A stretch of 64,000 bases of DNA from Protopterus annectens (taxonomy: Eukaryota > Chordata > Ceratodontiformes > Protopteridae): positions 1,072,560,913-1,072,624,912 of the forward strand of contig NC_056725.1 in NCBI RefSeq assembly GCF_019279795.1, in the 5' to 3' direction. The translations under genes and the position numbers were made by a program. This document shows, one piece after another, positions 34,037 through 47,690 of this stretch; position 1 is the first letter of the stretch; every line of letters begins with the position of its first letter. The notes beneath the pieces are model-generated. The model did not search any database and was not told where the DNA came from. It worked only from the letters and a program-made list of their open reading frames with translations.

Positions 34037-35883
34037 TTGACAGGAGAGCAAATACAACAGTTCAAGAAATTACTCAGGGCTCTAGCACCCCAAGAAGAGA
34101 AGGAAATAGGTGGAGTTGAACAAGAATGGCAGTACCTAAAAACAGCATGTGTTAGGACTACAGAAAAGATATGTGGCCAAGCCAGGTATGGAAATAAGGT
34201 ACATAAGAAAAGCTGGTGGTGGAATGCAGAAGTCCAGGAAGTCTCCAAACAAAAGAAGGAGTGCACGAAGAAGTGGGAGACAGAAAAGACCGATCAGGCT
34301 AGGAAGGACTACTGGTTGGCTAACAAAGAAGCTAAGAAAGAAGTTGCAATAGCAAAGAATAGGGCATCGGAGGCACTGTACCAACTTCTGGAAAGTGAAT
34401 CAGTAAAGGGCACAAAGAAACTATATCAGGTTGCAAGGCAAAGACAGAAAGATAAAGAAGATAGTCAGACACCCTTCATAAGGGATGCCAGCAACAACCT
34501 GCTTACCAGTCCACAGGGCATCAAAGGGAGATGGAAAGAGTATTTCCAGCTGCTTCTGAATGAAGAAAACCCACAGAAGCTGTATTGCCCCAGAAACAGC
34601 CTACAATGAGAGAAGAAGAGGAGCCCATCCTAGAAGAAGTAAGAACAGCACTAAGGAAGAAGAAGTCAGGGAAAGCAGCAGGCTCAGATGAGGTCACAGC
34701 AGATATGATAAAGATGTTATGTGAGACAGGGGAGAAATGGCTCCTGAGGATACTAATAGCAATGTGGAGGAAAGGCATATCCCAGATGTCTGGACAATAA
34801 GCATACTTGTGCCAGTATACAAGAACGAAGAGGACATTCACAACTGTGGGCAGTGCAGAGGCATCAAATTCCTATCACATTGCATGAAAGTTCTGGAGAG
34901 GCTGATTGATAAACGGATATGCAGAGTAGTAGAATGCAAGATGGGAGATGAGCAGTTTGGATTCAGATCAGGATGCAGCACAATTAACCCAATGTTTGCA
35001 CTGAGACATTTACTTAAGAAGAAGTTAGGGATGAGGAGAGAGTCCATCTGGGCATTCCTAGACTTGGAAAATGCATATGACAAGGTCCCAAGAAAGCTGC
35101 TCTGGGCAGTACTGTGGTGGTTTGAAGTCCCAGAAACATTGATAGGATTAGTGCAGGCTATGTACAAGGACCCAATGACTCAAGTACAGTGTTCGGCCTC
35201 ACAGAGGGATTCCCAGTGGGAGTGGGTGTACATCAGGGCTCAGCTCTGACCTCACTGTTGTTCATACTGGTGATGGACTACATTAGCAAACAGGTTGGAG
35301 GGGACAGATCAACAAAGCTGCAGTATGCAGATGATGTGGCAGCACAGGTAGACTCTGAGCTAGAACTTCAGCAAAGGATAGGAGAATGGAATGCAAATCT
35401 GAAGGCACATAGGAAGAAACTAAGCACAGATAAGACAGTGGTAATGGCAGCAAATTGGGGAATCAGAAGAAGCTGAGAATAGAGAGAGAAGGGAAGATAG
35501 TGGAACAGGTAAACAGCTTCAAGTATCTGGGAGGGGTAGTTGAGGAGAAGGGTAGTCCGAATGAAGAGGTCAAAGCTAGAATCAAAGGGACTGCAGCCAA
35601 CTGGCAAAGAGTATCAGGTGTAGTATATGATGGAGGAATGCCAAAGAAGCTGAAAAGTAAGGTGTACAAGACAGTGCATGATACAGAAACCTGGGCAGTA
35701 AAGGCAGAACATTTGAAGAAGCTAGAGGTGGTAGGATGCACAATGTGGGACAGACAAAGAAATGAAGACATAAGAGCAGCAGCCAAAGTAGCTCCAATTG
35801 CAGAAAAGATCAAAGAGAACAGATTACGGTGGTTTGGGCACATGTGTAGAAAAGCAGAAGACAATCTGGTGAGGAAGATTTGA
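34037..35883 (+). pseudogene. RTE-type LINE reverse transcriptase and C-terminal region
   Basis: 34037-34609 is a lysine- and glutamate-rich linker (KKSWWWNAEVQEVSKQKKEC). 34606-34800 continues with SGKAAGSDEVTADMIK, the first RT block. 34795-35190 holds the middle blocks, ISILVPVYKNEED, GIKFLSHCMKVLERLI, GFRSGCSTINPMFALR and AFLDLENAYDKVPRKLLW (catalytic Asp in block A). 35189-35476 gives GVGVHQGSALTSLLFILVMD then KLQYADDVAAQ, with the catalytic YADD at about 35325-35336. 35455-35883 is the C-terminal part with FKYLGGVVEEKG and RLRWFGHMCRKAED, characteristic of RTE-type elements. At least four frameshifts separate the segments. Catalytic residues remain, the continuous protein does not. Confidence 0.8.
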
Positions 35884-36095
35884 GAAAGACAGGAAGAAGG
35901 TAAGAGGAAGTGAAGACATGCATCAAAGAGGTGGATTGGGTTGTGTGAAAGAAGACTTGTGACAGTCAGGCATGAGTGTTGAAGAAAACAGCAGTGTGTC
36001 ACTGAATTGAGAGAGTTGGTGACAGTTAACATGATACCCCGACCCCATGTAGAAAAATGAGAAAAAAAGGGGCTGATGATGATGACATGGAGTCA

Positions 36096-36458
36096 AGTAT
36101 TTGGGATTCAGCAATTCTAATGACTTCACACCTCATATGCACCTTTACCATGTTAACAGCCCTGAATCTACATCATAAAAATGTAACCGTGTAGCTACAG
36201 AACCTAAAGGTGAGGAGACTTGTTTATGTGAAGAATATTACTTTGGGATATATCTGCACTGAAGATTACTGAACTGGAGAAGGTATGTTTGCATTTTTCA
36301 GTTATATACTGCAGATGCTGAAATGTCATTAAGAAAAATGTTTCATATTTAAATATATATTAATTAGCAAATGCTAGTGTTATCTGTATGAATTACTTAC
36401 AAGTGTACTCTGGCATGAGCATGTTTATCAGGGCATTTCACAGGTCTACTTGATCGGT
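36096..36458. other. unassigned AT-rich sequence
   Basis: Between the RTE tail and the V-SINE insertion. Nothing recognised. Confidence 0.4.
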
Positions 36459-36787
36459 AATAGCTTAAAATGTAATAAAAATAAACTAATGTCTTTCGGC
36501 TTTTCCCGGTTAGGGGTCACCACAGTGGAACTCTGGTCCGCTAATGATTGGCAGTGGGTTTTTACATTGCCGAGTTGCCAGCCTGATGCCCAACCTTCAA
36601 AGAAGGCACACCCATTCATGCATGCACCTATCTGCATGTCTTGAAACATCACTCGACCGTGGGGAGGACATGCAGACTCCACACAGAAGGCACTCCAGCC
36701 AAGAATCGAACAGGATAGCATCTTGCTGTGAGGCAACAACGCTAACCGTTACACCACCCAGACTCTTCAATAGCTTAAAATGTAATA
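36459..36787 (-). mobile_element. V-SINE-like SINE with 19 bp target-site duplication
   Basis: Body 36478-36768 on the minus strand. The head has GTGGTGTAACGGTTAGCG (A box) and CCTGTTCGATTCTTGGC (B box). It is followed by TGTGTGGAGTCTGCATGTCC, the V-SINE central domain, and by a tail with GGTGACCCCTAACCGGGAAA and AGCCGAAAGA, which resembles the LINE-like 3' tails of fish V-SINE families. It is bounded by AATAGCTTAAAATGTAATA at 36459-36477 and again at 36769-36787, a perfect 19-base target-site duplication. The perfect duplication indicates a relatively young insertion. Confidence 0.85.
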
Positions 36788-37239
36788 GCTTAGAATGTAA
36801 TGTTCTGTATTAAACCTGTACACATTTCAGTGACAGTTCATGTGATAGCACTTTTAGCATTTCACTGATGGTTAGTTAGCAAAATGTGTCATTTGCCTGT
36901 TCTTCTGGGGGTGGGGTGCAAAGCTGCTTTTCTGTTTTGACACAAATAAGGATATGTTGCTATTGTTACTCTTCTTTGTTTTGCAACCAACCTTGCTTTG
37001 TGTGTGAATGCAGTATGTTACAACCACACATTTCCTGTTGTTCATATTTCAAATATCTAGACTATTTTATGTTTCTCCAGTGGGTAATACTGAAATGCTA
37101 CCTTTTCTGTTTTATCTGGGGACAGGTATTTTTTTAGTTATGTGATGCTTATGTGTAGTATCCTTCTGTTGTGTTTAGGATACATAGGACTATGGCACAC
37201 AAGCTTCTCTGTCCCTGAAAACCACCCTTCAGTGACCCT

Positions 37240-38990
37240 CAGAATTAGGTCATTGTGGAACCTTTTAGGCAACATGGTGCCTTTTTGCTTGAGAGGGGAA
37301 ATGGAGATATGTCAGGCAGAATGCAAATTTGGCAGCAGATAGTTGCAGATGTGAATGCAGTATTTGGCCATAGCAGGACCTGTGATGAGGTGTCCCATAG
37401 GGCCACTGACCTGATCTAATCTGCATGGAAGAGAGCAGCTGCAGTGGCCCATGATCAGATGGGTACTAGGTGGCTGCTACAGAGCTGCCATTAACAAAAA
37501 ATGAAGAGTCCCTGTCTACTGTCAGGGATCTAGACAGCTTCCAGGAAAGTACAGAACAGCATGTCCTTAACATTGATGCTACTATTTCAGGTTTCAGGGA
37601 CAGCAAGTACGTCCCAGGAGGAGCTTCCAGCTAGGCTTATGTATCTCAGTTGTTAAATACTGTTGTATAGTAAAATATTTACATCAATATATTAGTTCTG
37701 TTTAACAAAAATTGGTTGGGGAGGATTGCAGATTGCTACAGATAACAACACATTCTGATTTATTACACATGGGCTTAGGTTAGACTTGTCATCTAAGTTT
37801 TTTTTTTGAAAGTATAGTTAATGGACATATAAAAGGAAACATTTTACCCCATGTTACTATTAATTGTGATGATGTTGCCCTTACCTTTTGCTTAACTTCT
37901 TCCAGGACCATCCAGCATAGAGAGTGTACAATCATCTGCAAATGGTAAGCCAAAAATTTTTATGACAGTACTGATGATCAGTTCAAATAAATATTTAGTT
38001 TGAGATGTTGGTGGTAGGACTGCCATATGTATTGCTGTAGTGTTTGTAATAGTGGCACCACTTTTTGTTTGTTAGCATATATTGGACTATAGTAGTGTAG
38101 GTATTATTTTTTCCTGTGTTTGTTGCTTATTATCACAGGTGATCCTGGCAGTGGAATTGTGAGACTTTTACCACCTCATGTCAGGGTATCAACAGACGTT
38201 TATGATAATGGTGACTAAACGGAGGCACAGTTGGGGGTGCAGAATCTGACACTGAGGTTGACATACAGCCATCCACTGCAATTCCATTGGACACAGCCAG
38301 TAGGCCTGTGCCTACCTTTTCCAGTGAGCCCTCAGATATTGGACAGGGGAAGGATGAGACAATTGATCAGGGAAGTGTGGTTACTGCAGCCTCAGTGCCT
38401 GTTGACTCTAGCCATAGCTAAAGTGTGGGTGAGGTGCCATGCAACAAGGTTGTTAGGGGTGAACAGAGGAGGCCTGCCATCAATCCTTCAACTGATCTGA
38501 ATGCCTCTTCCCTTGCCACTCAATGTAAGTTTAAGGCCATCATGGAGAAGCAGACACATTCCTATAGGTCCTCCAGAGAAATTCTTAAGGTTTTAGAAGT
38601 GGCACAGCCTGACATGCATGACAGACTTCACAGTGCTGCCAATTCAATGGAACAGATGAATGACATGTTGGAATGGAAGGTGTCTATAATGGAACATCTC
38701 CTGGGAGGGGAATGGCATCCTCATGGGCATAGGTCAGCCACATCATCTGCTGTTAGCCAAAGTGGCCATGCCCAAACACACTCCCATAGTGGCAGTACTT
38801 TCACTGCTCCATCAATGATTGAGCTGTCCATACCTAGATATGGCAGGCAATGGGGTTGTTGTCCTGGGTGTCTCTGTGAGCGCAGCTCATCCAGCAGACA
38901 TCAGTCATGTTCAGGTAGCAGTAGTGGATCTATCCTTGGGTGTGGACATGCCAGTAAAACTCCTGGCAGAGCCAGATCTCATGGTTAGGT
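37240..38990 (+). pseudogene. PIF/Harbinger Myb/SANT-like gene, three-exon pseudogene
   Basis: Exon 1 (about 37295-37635) reads RMQIWQQIVADVNAVFGHSR then TCDEVSHRATDL, a stop (TAA, 37417-37419), SAWKRAAAVAHDQMGT and, after a frame change, LPLTKNEESLSTVRDL and TISGFRDSKYVPGGASS. This is the Myb/SANT-like domain plus acidic linker of Harbinger second proteins. Exon 2 is 37906-37944 (13 codons, GPSSIESVQSSAN), flanked by TCTTCCAG and GTAAGC. Exon 3 starts at 38139 after ATTATCACAG and encodes a serine/threonine-rich acidic linker (SDTEVDIQPSTAIPL). From about 38440 it continues with SSREILKVLEVAQPDMHDRL and EQMNDMLEWKVSIMEHLLGG, a probable coiled coil, then a histidine/serine-rich tail. The in-frame stop and frameshifts mark it as dead. 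No Harbinger transposase follows. Confidence 0.7.
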
Positions 38991-39147
38991 ATGAAAACAA
39001 TGAACTGCCACCTCTACCATGCATGGTTCACACCTGTCCAACATACCAAAACATAGAGCTAGCACAGAGCTTGGCAGTGTTCATGCACTCACATACCAAT
39101 TTCACCACCTGGAGGATCCATACAGACACACACAACAGTTACATGGT

Positions 39148-40110
<963 letters not shown>

Positions 40111-40266
40111 CATTGACAATATTATTTTTACAGTAGTACAAATTTGTCCTACATAAGAGGAAAAATAAATATTTATCTTTGATTTTTTTAATGAAAATCA
40201 TTGTGACTTGTTTTTTCCACACTTGTGTCCCTCCTATTAACTGAAAAACATGGACTACCTCTCATT
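40111..40266. other. unassigned AT-rich sequence between composite repeat and PLE fragment
   Basis: Nothing recognised; it could be the 3' non-coding part of the Penelope-like element. Confidence 0.3.
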
Positions 40267-40800
40267 TCATTCCACACCTTCTGCTGTTAAAGACTGTTCT
40301 AACTCCCTACTTTTATAGTCCCTGCTTTGAAGCTCACTATTTAGGCTGGATATAGCTGACATAAATGATTCTTCATCACTAGTAAGTCTAGAAACTCGCA
40401 TGGCTTGTCCTATCACTACATTCCTATAGACATGGGTAGGATGCATGCAGTTCCTGTGAAGGACTGCATTGCTCCTACAAGATTTCCTAAATAAGCTACT
40501 ACAAATAGACAAATCTGCATTTTTGACTAGTTTCACGTTTAGAAACTCAATAGCTTCCTTTGAGTAAGTCATAGTAAAATGTAGAAAAGTGGTGGTTGAG
40601 TGTAGATAGCTCAGGAAAGTATCTAATAATTCAGTAGGACCTGTCCATAACATAATGCTGTCATAAACAAACCATTTCGATTTGAACTGACAATATAAAA
40701 AAGGGTAGGGTTGAACAGATTTAAAATTCAGTGCATGACAGTGATGCATTAAGGACAGTCGGGTACTCAAGTGGTAACCAGGAAGAACAATGATAAGCAA
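40267..40800 (-). pseudogene. Penelope-like element reverse transcriptase, C-terminal part
   Basis: A 177-codon minus-strand frame contains KSKWFVYDSIMLWTGPTELL, which is the RT core (R)xxDDxxxxW with the DD lost (VYDS), then TMTYSKEAIEFLNVKLVKNA (the EIxFLD block), SICSSLFRKSCRSNAVLH (the YRKPT block), HPTHVYRNVVIGQAMRVSRL (the HP…P.GQ..R.RR block) and a C-terminal acidic helix. This series is that of Penelope-like retroelements. The catalytic YIDD reads YDS here, so it is inactive. No GIY-YIG endonuclease is visible. Frame ends near 40267. Confidence 0.7.
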
Positions 40801-41039
40801 AGCTCATCAGTTGAGATCCAGCAGAGACAGTTTTATTTACAGAGGTATGCAGGTATATAAGAAACATTCTCTATAACTGCTGGAGAAGACTGCAGGCAAG
40901 TATATCACAGGCAGTAGTGCTGCAGTATGTCATCATAAGATATTTCCAAGTACACAGTCATACATATATGACATTGGTGAAATGTACCATACCTTACTGC
41001 TGTTCCATACAGTAGATATAAGTCCAAGGAAGTCATTGT

Positions 41040-41725
41040 TCCACTGCATTTGGCATTCATCAGACCTACCACTGAGTACAATGCCCCCTATGGTATGTAC
41101 CTAACCAGAAATATCCAACAATTGGAATGTCCACAGAGGGTCCTCACTACAAGAATATAGGGCATAAGTAAAATGTTCTATGCAGACTGTCTCAAGACCA
41201 TATCCCTATATTCTGCCTCCTACAGGCTTTTGAGAAGAAGTCTATGGCTGGCATACTGGGCACTGTCAGACTTCACTCTAATGGACCTCCAGCATATCCA
41301 CAAAACATCACCAGAATTACATGTTCTAAAGACTTAAACCTTGCCTGTGATATAAATAGGACTTGCTGGAGAGGCAGGTATGTAGCCCAGAGACTACCTC
41401 CTCTATGGAACAGGCTCCCCATCCATGTGAAGCAGAGTTCCTCCCTAACCCAATTCAAGTACAACTTGGACAATTGGATGTGGAATAGGAAATTCAATCC
41501 TGGTTTGGAACCTATGTCTCTAATGGAAACAGGTAACCTATAAATGTTTCATCTCCCTGGCCCCTGTTTGTAAATATTTCATCTCTTAAAACCTTGCTTA
41601 CATTTATCAAGGGTATCAGAACTTGTCAGAGATATGGGATGCATGGCTAGGCTTAGAAAAGCCCTTGTGGTTGTCAGCCTAGTAAACACCTATGAACCTT
41701 TGAACCACATCTGGGCTCTCTCCTA
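41040..41725 (+). pseudogene. CR1/L2-type LINE, C-terminal and 3' end
   Basis: CTGAGTACAATGCCCCCTATGG (41072) and CCAACAATTGGAATGTCCAC (41116) match 51445 and 51495 of the better LINE copy (IEYNAPFGMY and LQQLE). 41244-41543 then encodes SKDLNLACDINRTCWRGRYV, AQRLPPLWNRLPIHVKQSSS and LTQFKYNLDNWM, the C-terminal region, and the element ends with TAGGCTTAGAAAAGCCC and TATGAACCTTTGAACC (41690-41705). The RT core is absent: a 5'-truncated copy. Confidence 0.75.
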
Positions 41726-44700
41726 TATATTTGTGGTTTCTAAACTGTCAGGTAATTCTTCAGGCTGCTCAGATACTGATCCTATTGCTGCCTTCTTTGC
41801 ACTCATTTTGGCTGCCAACATGAATGCTCACCTATAAAAGTCTATACTATTGTCTGCATTGCCATGTGTAACTGACAATGTTTGTCTCCTGCTTTACATA
41901 CCTCCATAAAGGACACCTATCTGTATACAGGTACATCATGCCCTTGCTTAATTATTCATGTCTGCTTTGCACACAAGTGCATTGTCTATGTAGAGCAAGC
42001 CTTCTGCCACCCTAAAACACATCTCCATGTATATAGGGTGGTGTTTGTAAAAGAAGCAATGATACAATTGTAGGCAGAGCAGAAACTAAAATAGGGCAAA
42101 TCGGTCAACTGTTTTATGTGCAAGCTGTTAGGGGGTCATGATCTTCAGGTACTGATGGAGCCTGTGTGCAGTACCAGCATTGATTTATGAAGCCACAAAG
42201 ATAGTATGGATTCTTAAATGAATGATGATAATTTTGCAGTCACTGTTGAAGTGTGAGAGTGCATGTGATAGCCACAGGAGATTGCTACAATTAACTACTG
42301 CAATAGAAAAGCATTTTTAACTTTGGGGAGATCATTATTTACTTTTTTTATGTATGCATATATGTATGCATGTATGTATAAATGTATTTATTTCCTACAT
42401 AACCTTGTCTTGAAGGAGTGCCATTTTGGGGAACTACTTAGGGCTTCAAATTACTTAGCTACAGTTCCAGTTATTGGTCTACCTATCATGAAACTAATGA
42501 TTCATACAACAAGAGAACAGAGTTTGGAAGAATGAGAGAACAGCATTCCTATGATTCTCTACAAAACAATAAAATCATTATTTAATTCTAATGTTATATG
42601 CCACAATTAAAGGGTTTGACTGAAGTACCACTATAGCTTATTTTTTGTAGACAAAGGAGCTGTACATGTCAAAATATATAGTACCAACTATGCAAAAAAA
42701 AAATATATAAATAAATAGTTAAGCTCTGAAAACTGCAGCCATAAGCATGTGTCATATCTTGGCCAACGTACTGAAATATAGCATAATCTGAAATTGGGAA
42801 AAATATTTGCCGTCATACCATAAGGAGTGATGGCATAAACAGTGAAAGAGGTTATTCTAATTGAAATGATTTGATCTTCTATCTGCGACATGGTTGATTT
42901 ATTGAACATGTAATGCAATGGGGAGAACCGGTGACCTTGGGAAGGAAGAATACACCGTTATAAGTGATGATCAACAATAACTGAATATATGGAGCCTAAT
43001 CTTTGGTTTCACTAAGTAAGCAGATGTTATTAAGGTGGAGGAGATTTTTATATGAGGGCATTAGACTATGATGACAAGAAACTTATAAGATTTGTAATAG
43101 AAAGTAATGCAGTCAAAGTTTTATTGAAAGTATAGAGAACATAATATGTTGCAGATGACAAGGACATTGAATGACACTTTTGTGAAAGTAATTCTAACTC
43201 CTGCTCAGTTAATATGCAATAGCTGTGAACTGTCAAGTGTCACAACTTCATTTTGAAATGTTTTATAGAAGTCTTCAGGAAAATGTCTGATCTTTAGATG
43301 AAAACATGACTTTCTAAACATTAATGATGGTGGTGACAGTGAGATAAAAATAATGCTCAAGATGTGAGGTGTAGTGGAATTTAATGTGCAAGCTCCTAAC
43401 TGCAGTTATCAATCAACTAATCTACCCATTGTCAGTCAGTCCGTCAAGCAGACAAGTGCCCAGTCAGTCAAATATAATCAAGAAAACAATGTGATATAAT
43501 GTATTTCTCTTGCATTTTGTAATGTTGGTGCCAGGCATATGTCTGCTTCACAAAGAATTACATGGCATGGTTGTTCTGACTGCACAGACAATTACTGTTG
43601 CCTGTTTTATATATCTTACAGAATCTCTATCATAAGCATGAATCACTACATGTTCTAGACAGACAAGGGGAAAATGAGATATTTGCCATATTATGAAAGC
43701 AGAGTTTCCATGTGATACTCCAACGTAATATTAATTTTAGGAGGAAATGCATCACATTATGGACATTTGTCATATTTTTTAATTGTAATGAGTTGCATAT
43801 TATCAGTAAACCGCAGGTACATACTGCTTTTTGTATTCTTCATGTCAGTTGCCTTTTAAGTGAATATTTTGAAGTATGCAGAATATATAAATTTACTGTG
43901 GTTGACTCTGACAGAATGATTTCTTTACTTGAAACCTAAAGTACTTATTTTATAAATATACATTTTAAACTTCTGATTTTACACTCAATTTTCAGAACAG
44001 CCACATTTTGTACTGCTACTAAAAATCCACTCATTAACACAACAAAACACAAATGAAACTTGATTCTATTACACTTCAACAAGAATGAAAGGATTAAAAA
44101 TTGAACCATCCAAACAAATCCAGAGTTTCAATTAAATGAAAGTAAAAATAAAAAGTTTTTTTTTTTTTTTTTTACAAGTGGGCTCAGTGCTATTTCCTGT
44201 AAGTCCTCTATCCTAATGTCAGTGGTTTTACCCTTCACTCAGTTTATATATTAACTTTAGTGATACACAACTGCAGGAAAAAAGATCCTAAAAAATAATC
44301 AAACCACTACAGCAATTAAAAGGAAATATGTCAGTAGTTATACTCTGCATGGATCAGCAAGTGAGGTGCTGCATATCATGGAAGTGTACTCTATGAATTG
44401 AAATGTCATGCACTTTGTGTAGAAAAGCTAACAGAAACATTTAAAACATTAGTCACCTTTCCAAAAAGACAAGTTCTACAAAGTTGTTTTAATATCTAAA
44501 TGCATAATTTTAACTTCAGTTACAGTCATAAAGTTACCTTTCTAGGGAGGGCAGTTCTGCTATATACATATATAGATTTTTTTTTTCATTTTTTTTCAAA
44601 AAGTGCTTTACAAAAGTAAAAAGAAAAAGAAAACATTAGAGAAAGAAATTTTGTTGAGTAACTTTCAAAAACGTAAACAAGTGTTTTCATCTACTATAAT

Positions 44701-45775
44701 TTCCATGTACACTCAACAGGTCTGATGAGGTCTGCATGGAAATTGTAGGAGGCAAATGTTCTCATCAGAAAGTGTCTCAATATAGTTATACTTTCATTCC
44801 TCACCACACTCTGTTTTATTTAGGTATTTGTTTATTTATCATTAATTTTTATATTGCTGCATTGTATGGGTTGCACTGGTCTTAGGATACACAGAACATA
44901 TTAATGATTGTACTGCTTGCTAAAATAGTTGTATCTATAATATGAGATTCTAGAAATCTTAACTTGAATTTGTAACTTATATTTGTTTCCTTTTTTTACC
45001 TTCCATGGGTATAGCTTTTCATGTTCAGTAATCAGAATCTGGATCTGATTGCTGTTTCCTGTCTGGTTACATGTGCTTCCATTGTTGAACACCAGCATGG
45101 GGATTTAGGACAATTTGCACATTTTGATTGTGTGGATCAACAGCAACTGTAATAACTAGTTTGTTGTATTTACAAAATCAAAACATCACCACTTTTGTTA
45201 AACTTTACTATATATATCCTTGTTATTGTAGGATGGGTGTATTCCTTATGTCATTAACCTAGCATGGGATAGTTGCAATAGATTTCTTCTTAGCAAATAA
45301 AAAGATGGCAAACCAGATTTTCATGTTTTACATGTCAAACCAGTCTACCATATGGGATCTAATGTAGAAAGGTTGCAAAAAGAAAGTACAAAACTTTGAC
45401 AAGTATTGTCACCAATGAATTTGTCTTACTATGCTTCCTCTGCCTGCAGTTAATTGAAAATATTTGTAGAACCAATTTCTCTGAACAGAGAAATATAGCC
45501 ACATGCTTACTTAATTTAGGTGTTAATGCAAAAATAAGGGTCTTGTTATTTTTCACTTTTTTTTTCAGAAGCAAAGTAAGCATTCATCATTTTTAATATG
45601 GGAAAGCTACTTAAGAAACCTCTGTTTGATTCATTGCAGACAGATTGTGTTGTCAGACTTCTGTACAAATTTAATTTTTCTGAAATGCAAGTGCTATGAT
45701 CACATCTGCCACTTTATTAGATCCAAGCTTTTATTCAAGTAAATCTATATAGATATCAAATACTACTCAGAGATT
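41726..45775. other. AT-rich sequence without recognised features
   Basis: About 4 kb with no coding frame longer than about 75 codons, no tRNA-like box and no recognisable element. Only short T runs (44158-44174) and a TATG-type short repeat at 42350-42385 stand out. It may be ordinary unique intergenic DNA or very old repeats. Confidence 0.4.
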
Positions 45776-46790
45776 CATAGGACGATACTAGGCTATTGGC
45801 CTGGGGGCCCTTATAAGCCTAGCCAAGAATTTCACCCATGTTCCCACAAAGTCAGAACCTTTTTTCCCTGACCAGCAAGGATACAGGTGGGATCCCAGGG
45901 GCATATTTTCTGTTTCTCATCCAGTCATCCAGGTTCCTCTTAAAGAGTGCTAGTGATGTATTTTGTTTGACATGGAGAGGAAGTCTATTCTGCAGATGGG
46001 GGAGTCATTGGGACACAAATCTATCCTGCCAACAAATTCTATTAATGTCACAGACCAGGTTGAGGCCTTGCATGCAGGCTGCACGAGTGGAGTTTGACTT
46101 ATGGATCTGCAGCAACTCCATCAAGGCTGAATTTGAGATGGCCTTGTATGCCAGACACAAGTCACCTCTGAGCAGTCTTTACAAGACTGAAAAGAGGGAC
46201 AGGGCTTTTAGCCTATCTGTATAGGATAGGTGTTTGAGATCCTGGATTTTCCTGGTCAGGAACCTGTGTGGTCTCTCCAGCTGCTGCATGTGCTTGGCAA
46301 GGTACATGCCAAAAGGGGGCATTGTACTCGATAATATGTCTGATAAGGGAGGAGAACAGGGATGTTATGACCTCCTTGTTCCTGGAGGAAATACCCTTAC
46401 TTATGAGGCGGGCTGGATACCATTTTCCCCAAAGGGGATAATGATGCATTTCTTGGCATTCAGTTTGAAGCCATGCTTCTGGCACCAGTCATTAGTTTGG
46501 TTAAGGTCCTCTTGGAGGATGTTCACATCACTAGGGGAATTTATGACAGTGTCCAGCTTGCAGTCATCTGCAAACTTGATCAGCCAGAGAACACTGGTTT
46601 TGGCTTGCACCTCAGAAAAGTATATCCTAAACAGTAGGGACCCCAAGACCGATCTATGGGGAACTCCGCTTATTACAGGTCTACTACTAGAGATGGCTTC
46701 TCCTATTTTGACTGAGTGGGTTCTATCAATGAGCCAGTTAGCTACCCATCTGGTAACATTTGTTGATGTCTAGCTGGGAGAGTTTATCTA
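45776..46790 (-). pseudogene. CR1/L2-type LINE, RT to 3' end, minus strand
   Basis: The minus strand reads GSLLFRIYFSEVQAK, IKFADDCKLDTVINSPSD (FADD catalytic block intact), DWCQKHGFKLNAKKC and IIPFGENG (46401-46646). Then come ISSRNKEVITSLFSSLIRH, IIEYNAPF and, near 45960-46060, the complement of the C-terminal region. The 3' end near 45780 has TATAAGCCTAGCC on the plus strand, the complement of the GGCTAGGCTTATA seen at 51994. The frame is interrupted. It is the same family as 49740-52065. Confidence 0.75.
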
Positions 46791-47690
46791 TTATGCCTAT
46801 TATGCCCGATACTTTCTCAGGTTCATACTTGACTTAATGTGATGGTAAGTATGAATAAAATCAGTATCTGCTGTAAATTTGCATTTTGATGGTATAAAGA
46901 AAACTGATGATTCCGTGTGTACAAATGTAAATAAAAATGTAAAATACTGAATGCAGTATATGAAACTACAGCTATGAGGCTACACATTTGAAGGATGTGC
47001 TAAGACATCAAGATGAAACTGTAGCATATGATGTGATGAAAGTGCCGTTTTAGAGATACTTCCATATATGGGCAGGAGAGCAGAAAACACAGACTGTGAA
47101 AAACAAAGAGAAAAGAAGCAAATCTAGAAAAAACAAGAATGGCAATGCCTCTTCTGGAAAAAAAAGTTGAAAGAGAGAAAAACTTTCACACTGAAGAAGT
47201 TGTATGTGTTTTTAACTGAAACACCAATATTAGTCATACTTGAGATAGGAATGATAAACCCAGTGTTGTCTACAATGCCCGTTACTTATGGAGAACATAA
47301 GTAATTGTTAACAGGTAATCCATGATATTGTAGCATACTCTGTTAACAACAATCTCTTAACAGTATCCATATTCTCACTGGTGAAATTTTCTCTGTTGGG
47401 CAAGCTATATTACTTCCTCTGATAAGTCTTCTGAAATGATTTATGTACTCCTGTACAAACTAAAGGATGATGACTTTAAAAGTCATATGACCAGCAGTAT
47501 CTGCAGGTAGTGATTTAAGAATTCTCCATAAAACTGAATCATTGGTAACATCACTTCAAATATTTCCCAGACACGCCATAATGATGGTGGGTTCATCACT
47601 GATGCATCTCTTTTCTTGAAGGGCTGTATCCCCTCTGTCTTGGGTATACTAAACTAGAGCAGCATGATTGCAGTATGCCCTACACAGCTT
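46791..47690. other. unassigned sequence
   Basis: No feature recognised between two minus-strand LINE fragments. Confidence 0.4.

Larger units (their letters stand above)
33000..36095 (+). mobile_element. RTE-type LINE, nearly complete but broken
   Basis: The order endonuclease, linker, RT and C-terminal zinc-knuckle-like tail on the plus strand is that of an RTE-clade LINE. The tail ends with GGGGCTGATGATGATGACATGG at 36068, a short TGA-type repeat as found at RTE/BovB 3' ends, where most LINEs have poly(A). The 5' region (33000-33250) is GC-richer and lacks coding, so it is probably the 5' UTR. The frame is split into at least five segments by frameshifts and stops, so the element is not autonomous. 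The exact 5' border and target-site duplication could not be fixed by eye. Confidence 0.75.
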
